This document shows, one piece after another, positions 16,721 through 25,226 of a stretch of 64,000 bases of DNA; the first letter of the stretch is position 1, and the number at the start of each line of letters is the position of its first letter. Location of the stretch: contig DKFP01000004.1 in NCBI GenBank assembly GCA_002452405.1, positions 310,001-374,000 of the forward strand, in the 5' to 3' direction. The position numbers and the translations under genes were made by a program. Under the pieces are notes generated by a model. That model saw only the letters and a program-made list of their open reading frames with translations, was not told the origin of the DNA and searched no databases. This DNA is from Deferribacteraceae bacterium UBA6793 (GTDB taxonomy: Bacteria > Chrysiogenota > Deferribacteres > Deferribacterales > Geovibrionaceae).

Positions 16721-17740
16721 TTATTGAGCGTTTCTTGCGGCTTCCAGCCATTTTTTCCATGTAGCTTTGTTCGCCGCTATCCACTGATCGACGTGATGTT
16801 CGATGTCCTTTTCGGATTTTTCGCCAGCGTTCATCTTTGTGTTCTGTTCGTTTATGTCCGCCAGCGGCAGTGTAAACTCAGCCAAAAATACCTTCGCAGC
16901 AGGGTTTTCCGTCAGGAATTTCTTGTTGGCTACGGCTCTGATATCATTCACAACGAACCCAAGTTTCACAGGGTCTGTAACGGCGCCAACGATACCGCTT
17001 GCCGTCATTCTGTCTTTAAAGGCAGATTGTGATTCTGAAGGTTTTATCTCAGGAACGTTTATCCAGACAACGTCAGTGCCAGGTTTCAGCTTAAATATCG
17101 TCCAGTTTGGTGCCCATGTATAAAAGAACACAGGCTTGCCCGCCTTATGCTGCGCAAGCGCCTGCGACATGCTGGCTGAATATGATGCCTTTATCGGGTC
17201 TATGTATTTTTTTAGATTATAAACATCCATATGGTAGCTTATCACCTTTTCGCATCCCCATCCGGGAGGACACGCCACAAGGTCTGCCTTTCCGTCGCCG
17301 TTCATATCGAAGGCTTTTCTCACTTCGTCGCGTTTAAAATCATCCAGCGATTTAATATTGTATTTCTCTGCGTAACTCTTTGAAACAAGATATCCCTGCA
17401 AGCCTCCAGCCCTAACAACATAACCGATGATTTCTGCTTTGCTATCAAAGTTTTTAGGCAACTGAGCAGTATGCAGAGGAAACCAGCCGTTCGCCCAGTA
17501 GTCCACGTCTCCAAGCGTAAGCGATTGATAGAAAAGCGGGTTTGAAAGCTCTTTCGGTTTCTCAACTTTATAGCCCAGCTCCTGCATACCACGCCTGATA
17601 AGCGCTTCCTGAAAATAACCTGTATCCCATGTCGCCCTTGCCGGCTTCAGAGTCTTCCCTTTGCCCGGTGTTTTGTTATACGCTGATGCGGAAACGACCA
17701 GCGCAAGACATACGATTGCCGTTAAAATAAATCTTTTCAT
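16721..17740 (-). CDS. proX: Glycine betaine/L-proline ABC transporter, periplasmic binding protein
   Basis: OpuAC-type substrate-binding protein, 339 residues, with signal peptide (cleavage near residue 20, ASA|YNK). Conserved ProX stretches: TWDTGYFQEALIRRGMQELG, VDYWANGWFPLH with the Trp that lines the betaine cage, ACPPGWGCEKVI, and PVFFYTWAPNWT near 225. The DMNGDGKADLVA segment near residue 145 resembles a calcium-loop insertion seen in some ProX proteins. It delivers betaine or proline to ProW/ProV for osmoprotection. Third gene of proV-proW-proX, 11 bases after proW. Confidence 0.95.
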   Translation of the reverse strand: MKRFILTAIVCLALVVSASAYNKTPGKGKTLKPARATWDTGYFQEALIRRGMQELGYKVEKPKELSNPLFYQSLTLGDVDYWANGWFPLHTAQLPKNFDSKAEIIGYVVRAGGLQGYLVSKSYAEKYNIKSLDDFKRDEVRKAFDMNGDGKADLVACPPGWGCEKVISYHMDVYNLKKYIDPIKASYSASMSQALAQHKAGKPVFFYTWAPNWTIFKLKPGTDVVWINVPEIKPSESQSAFKDRMTASGIVGAVTDPVKLGFVVNDIRAVANKKFLTENPAAKVFLAEFTLPLADINEQNTKMNAGEKSEKDIEHHVDQWIAANKATWKKWLEAARNAQ

Positions 17741-17751
17741 AAGTCCTCCGT

Positions 17752-18597
17752 TTATCTTCTATTTTTTCCCATACCCTGCGTGATGCGGTCAAATACCATA
17801 GCGATAAGCACGATAGACAAACCACCGATGGTTGCAAGACCGATATCCAGAGTATTAAGCCCCATGAAGACAGGCATACCAAGCCCTCCTGCTCCGATGA
17901 GAGCTGCGATCACGACCATGGACAGTGACATCATGATGGTCTGATTCAACCCTGCCATTATTGAAGGCATTGCGAGAGGTATCTGCACCCTGCGCAGCAC
18001 CTGCAAAGGCGTTGCTCCGAAAGCCACTGCTGCTTCGACAAGTTCCGGATGCACCTGACGTATCCCAAGACTGGTAAGTCTTATGATAGGCGGAAGAGCA
18101 AAAACTATGGTCGCAAGAACTCCGGAAACGGTCCCTATGCTGAAAAGCATCACAACCGGAACAAGATAAACAAACGCCGGAGTTGTCTGCATCGCATCCA
18201 GAAATGGGCGGATGAATACCTCGAACCTGTCGCTGCGTCCCGCAAGTATTCCAAGCGGAATACCCGCTATGGCACAAAAAAGCACCGAACATATGATCAT
18301 TGAAACAGTAATCATCGCCTCTTCCCAAAAACCCAAAAGTCCAATCAGAAACATTGTCAGAATAGTAAAAACAGCGGTCTTTTTTCCTGAAAATCTCCAA
18401 GCCAGAACCGCCAGAACGAATATAAAAACTAACGGATGCGTATGCGTAAGCACCCATGAAACGCCATTGAGCGACTGCTCCACCGGAAATTTTATCATCT
18501 GGAAAAAATCCCTGTGGTATTCTACAAGCCAATCAACACCGTCCTGAACCCAATCGTTAAGAGGGATCACGCGCTCTTCAAAATCAAAAAAACTCAT
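17752..18597 (-). CDS. proW: Glycine betaine/L-proline ABC transporter permease
   Basis: ProW-type inner-membrane permease, 281 residues, about six to seven membrane helices. The cytoplasmic EAA loop is EAAVAFGATPLQVLRRVQIPLAMPS-like in residues 195-220, and GLNQTIMMSLSMVVIAALIG follows as in ProW/OpuAB. The N-terminal 60 residues before the first helix are the usual short ProW extension. The start overlaps the proV stop by four bases (ATGA). Confidence 0.95.
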   Translation of the reverse strand: MSFFDFEERVIPLNDWVQDGVDWLVEYHRDFFQMIKFPVEQSLNGVSWVLTHTHPLVFIFVLAVLAWRFSGKKTAVFTILTMFLIGLLGFWEEAMITVSMIICSVLFCAIAGIPLGILAGRSDRFEVFIRPFLDAMQTTPAFVYLVPVVMLFSIGTVSGVLATIVFALPPIIRLTSLGIRQVHPELVEAAVAFGATPLQVLRRVQIPLAMPSIMAGLNQTIMMSLSMVVIAALIGAGGLGMPVFMGLNTLDIGLATIGGLSIVLIAMVFDRITQGMGKNRR

Positions 18598-19796
18598 GCC
18601 TGACCTCCTTTATGCATTGTTCTCAGAAAGAGGTTTTTAGATACGGTGCCGAGATAGGTGCCGTCATTATCTGTAACAGGTATAGGGTAAGGATTGTCTA
18701 TCAGAAGCGGAAGTACCTCCTGCATGGAATCACTTCCGAATGCGCTGGCAGCAGGCTTGAGATGGGTCTCATGGATCTCCTTCATACCGGCGTCAGCCAT
18801 TTCAATAAGCTCGTCTCGCTGTAACACGCCTTTGAATATCTCATTTTCATCTATGATATAAATATAATCACGCTCATGCTGAATAAGCCTTTGAAGAGCT
18901 GTCCTCGGACCGTTTCCCGGACGAAGTTTGATTGTCACCTGATTTTTCAGGGCAATATCTTTCGCCGTCAAAATGAGCGTGGGGTCAACACCGCGAAAGA
19001 AAGCCCTTACATAATCGTCGGCAGGGTTCTGAAGAATGTCCTCCGGCGTGCCGACCTGAACGATACGCCCCCCCTCCATAATGGCTATCCTGTCGCCGAT
19101 GCGCATAGCCTCGTCGAGATCGTGTGAAATAAAAACAATTGTACGTTTATTTTTTTTCTGAAGTTTAATGAGCTCATCCTGCATTTCCGCCCTGATGAGC
19201 GGGTCCAAAGCAGAGAACGCTTCGTCCATAAGCAGAACGTCGGGGTTCACAGCCAGCGCGCGGGCAAGCCCGACACGTTGTTTCATACCGCCTGAAAGTT
19301 CATCGGGCATACTGAACGCCCATTTCTCAAGTCCAACCTGTTCAAGAGCAGCAAGTGCAAGCGCCTCACGCTCTATCTTTTTGATCCCAGTCATCTCCAG
19401 CCCGAACGCAGCATTTTCTATTACGGTCAAATGCGGCATAAGGGCAAAAGACTGAAAGACCATGCTTATCTTCTTTCGCCGCACATTTTTAATAGCTTCC
19501 GAAGACATCGAAGCGATATCCTCACCATCAAGAAAAATATTCCCTGCTGTGGGTTCAATCAGCCTGTTAAGCATTCGCACCAAAGTGGATTTACCCGAAC
19601 CTGAAAGCCCCATAACAACGAATATCTCACCTTCATATATGCAGAAATCTGCATCCTGAACGCCTATTGTCATTCCGGTTTCAGCCAGAATTTCTTCTTT
19701 TGAGCTTCCCTGCCTAAGCATTTTAAGCGCAACTGCCGGCTTTTCTCCGAAAATCTTAAATAGACCTTTAATTAAAATTTTTTCTTTTTTATCCAT
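18594..19796 (-). CDS. proV: Glycine betaine/L-proline ABC transporter ATP-binding protein
   Basis: ProV-type ATPase of about 400 residues: N-terminal KGLFKIFGEKP segment, Walker A GLSGSGKSTLVRMLNRL (about 70), signature LSGGMKQRVGLARALA (about 165), Walker B DVLLMDEAFSALDPL and a C-terminal CBS-domain pair from about 280 that in relatives senses ionic strength. ATG 19796 has GAGG five bases upstream; the GTG two codons earlier falls inside that site. First gene of proVWX; the long AT-rich upstream region probably holds osmotic control. Confidence 0.95.
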   Translation of the reverse strand: MDKKEKILIKGLFKIFGEKPAVALKMLRQGSSKEEILAETGMTIGVQDADFCIYEGEIFVVMGLSGSGKSTLVRMLNRLIEPTAGNIFLDGEDIASMSSEAIKNVRRKKISMVFQSFALMPHLTVIENAAFGLEMTGIKKIEREALALAALEQVGLEKWAFSMPDELSGGMKQRVGLARALAVNPDVLLMDEAFSALDPLIRAEMQDELIKLQKKNKRTIVFISHDLDEAMRIGDRIAIMEGGRIVQVGTPEDILQNPADDYVRAFFRGVDPTLILTAKDIALKNQVTIKLRPGNGPRTALQRLIQHERDYIYIIDENEIFKGVLQRDELIEMADAGMKEIHETHLKPAASAFGSDSMQEVLPLLIDNPYPIPVTDNDGTYLGTVSKNLFLRTMHKGGQA

Positions 19797-20104
19797 TAAC
19801 ACCTCATTTATTTCAAATCAAATAAAGACAAAAACAAAATAAACAATTGAAATTAAAGAATATTTTTTTAATAAAAATTAATATGCCGTAATGGTTTTTT
19901 TGATATAAAAAGAGACATATATTGATTTTATTTTTTGACTTTATCAAAAATTGTTAATTTTAACTGTCTGAACAGCTTTATATAAATTAACATTTTCGGC
20001 TTTTTTTTGCAACCCAAATATTACATATATGTAATTTGTAATTTGTTAAATATGTAGTATGAATAATAAAAGACTGATAAAATAATTTTGATAATACGGA
20101 AAGA
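19797..20104. promoter_or_regulatory. AT-rich upstream region of proVWX with a 16-base palindrome
   Basis: About 300 bases, very AT-rich, without a convincing gene. A perfect palindrome ATTACATATATGTAAT lies at 20020-20035, about 225 bases upstream of the proV start, and looks like a dimeric regulator site. The poly-A/T tracts around 19860-19990 would give curved DNA. It is not known which gene the palindrome serves. Confidence 0.4.
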
Positions 20105-20434
20105 GGAATCGCTTTTTGGGCGCTTTCTTCCTGAAAGCTGCAAAAAGCCAGCCTGCTCGCTGCCGCCGACGTCCTGTCGGCTTGTCCTCCCTGCATGGTC
20201 GGCACTCGCAGTCGTTCGATTCCACCAACTACTGAAATATAAAAAGGCTCACCCCAAAAGGGATGGCTTTCAGGGGGAATCGCTTTTTGGGCGCTTTCTT
20301 CCTGAAAGCTGCAAAAAGCCAGCCTGCTCGCTGCCGCCGACGTCCTGTCGGCTCATCCTCCCTATCCGGTCGGCGCTCGCAGTCGTTCGATTCCACCAAC
20401 TGCTGAAATATAAAAAGGCTCACCCCAAAAGGGA
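20105..20434. repeat. Two tandem copies of a 171-base repeat next to tRNA-Leu
   Basis: Copies begin at 20105 and 20276 (period 171) and are nearly identical over about 159 bases, with scattered differences near 20180-20230 against 20351-20401. Each ends with a stem-loop AAAAAGGCTCACCCC...; in copy 2 this is the terminator of the tRNA gene. A TTCGATTCC stretch resembles a tRNA T-arm, so the unit may have arisen from duplicated tRNA flanks. Open reading frames cross it on both strands but they show no protein features. Confidence 0.8.
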
Positions 20435-20446
20435 TGAGCCTTTTTA
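20411..20446 (-). terminator. Terminator of tRNA-Leu
   Basis: Stem AAAAAGGCTCA-CCC / GGG-TGAGCCTTTTT just 3' of the tRNA on the minus strand, with T5; the flanking tail is symmetrical so it could work in both directions. Confidence 0.8.
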
Positions 20447-20448
20447 TA

Positions 20449-20532
20449 TGCCGGAAGGGGGAATCGAACCCCCACGCCATTGCTGGCACCGGATTTTGAG
20501 TCCAGCGCGTCTACCAGTTCCACCATTCCGGC
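20449..20532 (-). tRNA. tRNA-Leu (anticodon CAA)
   Basis: 84-base tRNA read on the minus strand. The acceptor stem GCCGGAA pairs with TTCCGGC, the discriminator is A, the D-arm has GGTGGAACTGGTAGACGCGC, the anticodon loop ACTCAAAAT gives CAA, a class II variable arm follows, and the T-arm is GGGGGTTCGATTCCCCC. CCA is not encoded. It reads the UUG codon. Confidence 0.95.
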
Positions 20533-20666
20533 TTCAATTTATTAAAAAACGAAACATATACTATTTTAACCTTAGTTTTTTGTCAATAAAAACAAAAATT
20601 TATACGTACAAGGCTCCGATTTGCTTGTGAAATAAACTTTTATTTGATAAAATTCAATATAATTTA

Positions 20667-22844
20667 ATGTGGAGTTTTGTCTTGCGCAAAACATTAATAA
20701 CAATTCTGATTATTCTGATTGTCTCCGCAATGCCCGCTCTGGCGCAAAATATACGCGTCGGTATTTATCAGAACTACCCGCTCATCTTCAAAGATGAAAA
20801 CGGGAGAACTGATGGTTTCTGCTATGACATACTGCGGGAAATCGCCGCCGAGGAAAATTGGGATATCACATACATATACGACACATGGCCGAATATATAT
20901 GAGAAACTTAAAAAAGGCGAAATTAACATGGTCGTTCCGATGGGGTTCAATATCGAACGCACCAAGGAAATGACTTTTAACAATGAAAATATAACGAGTA
21001 ACTGGGGACAGATATCCGTCCGCAAAGGAATTACAGCGGATTCCATTCTTGATCTTGACCACAAAACCCTTGCTGTTCTGAAAGACGATATATATTTCAC
21101 AAGCATAAGCGGAATTCAGGAAATAGCTAAACGATTCGGAGTAACGATCAGCTATGTCTTCACAGACGGGTACGAAGAGGCTATGCAGGCAGTAAAAGAC
21201 GGAAAAGCCGACGGATGCCTCGCAAACCGCTTTTATACCATGGCGAACAGTGAAAAATACGGTCTCCAGAGAACCACCATTCTGGTCAACCCTGTGGAAG
21301 TGCGCTTCGGGCTGGCGAAGAATTTACCGGAAACTCCTGCTCTGATACAGGCGCTTGACAAGCACCTGGCGGCTATGAAACATTCCGAAGGGTCCATTTA
21401 CCAGCGCAGCTATGACAAATGGCTTGCTTTTGCCAATAAATCCGATTTTTTTACCAATACAAAGCTGATCTTCGCTATCCTGCTGCTCCCTGTTCTTTTC
21501 ATAATTTCAGTTGTGCTCATTCTCCGTGCCGAGGTCAACCGGAAGACCCGCGAAATCACCAACAAAAACATTGAGCTTCAGCAGGAGATAGACGAGCGAA
21601 TACGTATGGAAGAGAGACTGAAAGAGAATGAAGAAAAATACAGCACCCTTTTCAATACGTCATACAACCCTATAGCCATAATCAGCGAAGACGGTGCACT
21701 CACCGACGTTAACGGAGAGATGGTGGCTCAGTTCGGATATGAACGCGGAGAACTTCTTCAAATGTTTCTTGAGATGCTTGTAGTCAAAGAGCATGTGCCG
21801 CGAGTGGAAGAGATTCTGAACAAGATGAACAAAACGAAAAAATGGTCGTTTGAGCTGGACTTCGTAAAATCATGGGGCGACGTTTTCAACGCGGAGATAT
21901 CCGCCAGCAGATTGGAAACAGGAGGCAGAACCTTTATTCAGCTGGTCATCATGGACGTTACCTCGCGCAAAAAAGCAAGTGAACTGCTCAACCGCAGACA
22001 GGAATATCTTGAGAAAAAAGTGGAACAGGAGGTGCAGAAACGCAGACAGAACGAAAGGCTCATGATGCAACAGTCAAAAATGGCAGCGATGGGTCAGATG
22101 ATGAGTGCCATAGCCCACCAGTGGCGGCAGCCGCTTAATACCATAGCCATCTTTGTTCAGGATTTTGAAGATTCATACAAACACGGTGAACTGGATGAGG
22201 CATACGTCCGTGACCTTGTACAGCAGTCTATGAAACAGATAAACTTCATGTCCAAAACCATAGACGATTTTAAAAACTTCTTTAAGCCGGACAAGGACGA
22301 GGTTATCTTCGAACTATGCAGGGAAACGGCAAATTCAACCTCACTTCTCGGCGTGCAACTGACAAGAAACGGTATTGAGCTTATAATAGAATTTAATGGA
22401 AAACGGGTGCAGTATACTGACTTTGACTCGTTCGAAACGGAAACTGATTCTAAAATATATGTCAAAGGATTCCCAAATGAGTTCAAACAGGTGCTCCTGA
22501 ACCTAGTTCAGAACGCGCGTGACGCTGTTATCGACCGCATGGAACAGGATACTTCCGTAAAGGGTATTATAGAGGTCAGCGTAAGCGAGCGTGACGGACT
22601 AGCCACTGTAAGCGTGACGGACAACGGCGCCGGAATATCGAAAGAGATATCCGAACGCATTTTCGAGCCGTATTTTTCGACCAAAGAGGAAGGAAAAGGT
22701 ACGGGAGTGGGTCTTTACATGTCGAAGATAATCATAGAACAGAACATGCGCGGCAGACTGTATTTTGAAAACATGAATCACGGAACAAGATTCATAGTGG
22801 AGCTACGCAGCCTTCCCGCCCCTGCGAATCATGATATGCTGTAA
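20667..22844 (+). CDS. Sensor histidine kinase with periplasmic solute-binding and PAS domains
   Basis: 725-residue kinase. A signal-anchor (about 8-26, ends ALAQ) is followed by a periplasmic bacterial solute-binding type 3 domain (IRVGIYQNYPLIFKDENG to about 255), a membrane helix (about 268-288), a coiled coil, a PAS domain (about 325-445), a second coiled coil, and HisKA/HATPase domains. The phospho-acceptor His is in SAIAHQWRQPLN (about 485), and GNGAGI-type motifs are seen as DNGAGIS and GKGTGVGLYMSK. No receiver or partner regulator is adjacent. GGAG lies seven bases before a TTG at 20682, which may be the real start instead of ATG 20667. Its last 16 bases overlap the convergent DUF445 gene. 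Confidence 0.92.
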   Translation: MWSFVLRKTLITILIILIVSAMPALAQNIRVGIYQNYPLIFKDENGRTDGFCYDILREIAAEENWDITYIYDTWPNIYEKLKKGEINMVVPMGFNIERTKEMTFNNENITSNWGQISVRKGITADSILDLDHKTLAVLKDDIYFTSISGIQEIAKRFGVTISYVFTDGYEEAMQAVKDGKADGCLANRFYTMANSEKYGLQRTTILVNPVEVRFGLAKNLPETPALIQALDKHLAAMKHSEGSIYQRSYDKWLAFANKSDFFTNTKLIFAILLLPVLFIISVVLILRAEVNRKTREITNKNIELQQEIDERIRMEERLKENEEKYSTLFNTSYNPIAIISEDGALTDVNGEMVAQFGYERGELLQMFLEMLVVKEHVPRVEEILNKMNKTKKWSFELDFVKSWGDVFNAEISASRLETGGRTFIQLVIMDVTSRKKASELLNRRQEYLEKKVEQEVQKRRQNERLMMQQSKMAAMGQMMSAIAHQWRQPLNTIAIFVQDFEDSYKHGELDEAYVRDLVQQSMKQINFMSKTIDDFKNFFKPDKDEVIFELCRETANSTSLLGVQLTRNGIELIIEFNGKRVQYTDFDSFETETDSKIYVKGFPNEFKQVLLNLVQNARDAVIDRMEQDTSVKGIIEVSVSERDGLATVSVTDNGAGISKEISERIFEPYFSTKEEGKGTGVGLYMSKIIIEQNMRGRLYFENMNHGTRFIVELRSLPAPANHDML

Positions 22845-24328
22845 ATAAAAAACACCTGAACTATTCCCAGCAGAAAACCAAGAACGAACCCCAGAATATT
22901 TATCCATTTGAAACTGTCGCTCATAAAAGAAAAAAGCAGATTTTCAACTTCATACAAATCAAGAGAATTGATGCGGTTTTCAGTTATCTTAGGCAGATTG
23001 ACCGATTCAACTATCCTGTCCAGATTTTTTTCAACTACTTTATTTATCTCGTTTATAAGTGCGGATTTCACACGTCCGAATATCTTTTTAGGTATATACC
23101 TGTAAACGTTATTAATGCGGATATTGTCGCAAAAGCCACTGATAATGGAGACCAGCTTCCGGTCTGACGGGCGCGCCAGCGTACGTATATTTACTTCAAT
23201 AATCTCTGCAAGTCCTGCCGATCCGATAACCTCTCCAAGCGTCTTTTCCGGATTGCTCCTGACATACTGAATGAGCTTTCCTGTTATCTTCTCCGCGATA
23301 TCCCCGGACGCAACCGCCCTTTGAATGGCGCTCACCAGAGAGCTTTTCAGACTGAAAACGGTCTCAAGCCCTATACTGTCGGCATGTTTGTAAAGCGGTC
23401 TTTCGGCTATATCTTTAATATATCCGGCAAGAGCCTTTTCAATGCGCCGTCTGACGTCTTCACTCTCTTTTACTGAAGTAATAAGTTTCGGCAGATATTT
23501 GTTTACGAGGTCGCGTACCGTGTCCTCATTCAGAAACATATTCAGAAAACCCAGTTTCATCTGGTCCATTGTGCCGTCGGAAAAATGGTTATTCTTCATT
23601 TCTATGAGACGCGCGGCAGTTTTTTCCCGCACTTCAGGATCGTCGAATGCGGTTTCGAGGGAGTCGAGAATTTTCCCCGTAATAAAGCCTGAGAATACAG
23701 GAATCTTCTTTATAAGGCTTTCGGGCACAATGTCGTTAAGTGATTTGCCTGAAAGAACAAAATTATTGATATAGGCGGAAACGGCGCTTCCAGCCTCCTC
23801 CTGAATTTTCTGAGAGGACAGAAAACTGTCAACGGCAGTCTTTATATTATCGTGATATTTCTCCAGCTCGCCTATTTTAAGCCTGTAAATAGAGTTTATA
23901 ACGTCGTCCGCAGCGGCACTGAACACACGTTCAAGAAAACCGCCTGAATTGAGAGCGGAAACAACGGCAGTTATAACCGTGGCGGGTTGATAACCGGATT
24001 TTGATATTATATCGGAAAGAGTTCCGTAGTCTTTTTCCAGAAACGCTATTAGTTCATGCTCAACAGCCTTCTCCATACGCTCCTGTACTGCCCCGTTAAG
24101 AAAGGCATTTTTAATATCCTCTCTTCTCAGCAGTTTATCGCCGACAAGATGTCCTATTTCCCGCGCCAGCTTCGCTCTGTTTTTCGGGATAACGCCCTGC
24201 CATCCGAACGACAGCACGGAAGGTTTGTGGGGACGGAATAGCATTTTTATGGCAAGCCAGTTTGTGCCATATCCCACAAGTCCCATAGCAACAGGGGTAA
24301 GCAGGAAATTAAGCGTTTGCGACAGCAA
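22829..24328 (-). CDS. DUF445 family membrane protein
   Basis: DUF445 protein, 499 residues, function unknown. An N-terminal segment TPVAMGLVGYGTNWLAIKML and MLFRP stretch, typical of the family, precedes a long helical region with repeated segments (EKITGKLIQYVRS, GEVIGSAGLAEII), and a single C-terminal membrane helix (about 475-497). The start overlaps ppx by 20 bases and the end overlaps the convergent kinase by 16. Last gene of the minus operon carA-mltG-unknown-ppx-DUF445. Confidence 0.9.
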   Translation of the reverse strand: MLSQTLNFLLTPVAMGLVGYGTNWLAIKMLFRPHKPSVLSFGWQGVIPKNRAKLAREIGHLVGDKLLRREDIKNAFLNGAVQERMEKAVEHELIAFLEKDYGTLSDIISKSGYQPATVITAVVSALNSGGFLERVFSAAADDVINSIYRLKIGELEKYHDNIKTAVDSFLSSQKIQEEAGSAVSAYINNFVLSGKSLNDIVPESLIKKIPVFSGFITGKILDSLETAFDDPEVREKTAARLIEMKNNHFSDGTMDQMKLGFLNMFLNEDTVRDLVNKYLPKLITSVKESEDVRRRIEKALAGYIKDIAERPLYKHADSIGLETVFSLKSSLVSAIQRAVASGDIAEKITGKLIQYVRSNPEKTLGEVIGSAGLAEIIEVNIRTLARPSDRKLVSIISGFCDNIRINNVYRYIPKKIFGRVKSALINEINKVVEKNLDRIVESVNLPKITENRINSLDLYEVENLLFSFMSDSFKWINILGFVLGFLLGIVQVFFIYSIS

Positions 24329-25223
24329 CTACAAGTCCCTCCCTCAGTCCGAAATCGGAAACGGTAAGTTTTTCCATGCCAAGCATACTCATCAGCTCAA
24401 GGGTTATGAGTATTCCGGGGATAAGAACTTCCTGCCTGCCAACCTCCATTCCGGGGACAAGCAGTCTTTTTTCCGCAGTCATGGAGCACAGCTTCCTAAG
24501 TATCTCCTCAATTTGCGATTTTTCTATCTCAAACCCGTTGACCTTTATCTGATCGTAGTTTTCCATATGCATTTCAATGGCGGCAAGGGTTGTCGGAGTG
24601 CCTGCGGAACCTATCAGCATATCGGGTGTGCACTCAAGGAATTTGACCACCTCCTGCAAAACGCTGAACATGGGAATGCGTATTCTGTCCATCTGCCCCA
24701 TATCCAGTACGCCGCCGAAATCGTAACGCTCTGCCAGCTTAACAACGCCCATGGGGACGCTTATCTTTTTCTGATCTTTGCCCGGCTCGGCATAGATGAA
24801 CTCTGTGGAACCGCCGCCTATATCGAATACGAGGACTTTTTTGTCTTTTGTATCCACAGCGGAGCAAACGCCGCTGTAAATGAGCCCGGCTTCTGTGGCT
24901 CCGTCAATAACCTGTATGTCGATCCCCATCTTACCCGCCGCCTCGATAAGTACACTCGAATTGCGTGCCTCTCGCACGGCGCTTGTTGCAACCGCATGGA
25001 ATCTTTCAGCTTTATGAAGCGTCATAGCCTCGGCAAAGCGTCTCAGAGCGTTAATGGTGCGCTCAATGGATGCGTCACTTAAAATGCCTTTTGTGCTGAG
25101 AACTTCGGCAAGTTTCGTAACATGTCTGTCTTTATGTACAATATTAACTATTTTTCCGTTTTCAATGTCCGCAATCATCAGTCTGACCGCGTTTGAACCT
25201 ATATCAATGGCTGCTGCTCTCAT
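24309..25223 (-). CDS. Ppx/GppA family phosphatase
   Basis: Exopolyphosphatase / guanosine pentaphosphate phosphohydrolase family, 304 residues (short form without the C-terminal HD domain). Actin-fold phosphate motifs are visible: AIDIGSNAVRLMIADIE at the start, VATSAVREARNSS near 70, and VFDIGGGSTEFIYAE near 130. The substrate, inorganic polyphosphate or pppGpp, cannot be told from sequence. Starts 3 bases after the unknown membrane protein and overlaps DUF445. Confidence 0.93.
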   Translation of the reverse strand: MRAAAIDIGSNAVRLMIADIENGKIVNIVHKDRHVTKLAEVLSTKGILSDASIERTINALRRFAEAMTLHKAERFHAVATSAVREARNSSVLIEAAGKMGIDIQVIDGATEAGLIYSGVCSAVDTKDKKVLVFDIGGGSTEFIYAEPGKDQKKISVPMGVVKLAERYDFGGVLDMGQMDRIRIPMFSVLQEVVKFLECTPDMLIGSAGTPTTLAAIEMHMENYDQIKVNGFEIEKSQIEEILRKLCSMTAEKRLLVPGMEVGRQEVLIPGILITLELMSMLGMEKLTVSDFGLREGLVVAVANA

Positions 25224-25226
25224 TAA

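Noticed and set aside
20105..20434. CRISPR array
   Set aside because: Only two long units without short spacers; no cas genes in the window.
20088..20630. A 180-codon reading frame across the repeats and tRNA-Leu
   Set aside because: It runs through the tandem repeat, the terminator and the antisense of the tRNA; the peptide repeats only because the DNA does.
24225..25082. A 285-codon plus-strand frame
   Set aside because: It lies antisense to DUF445 and ppx, both firm families, and has no ribosome site or family features.
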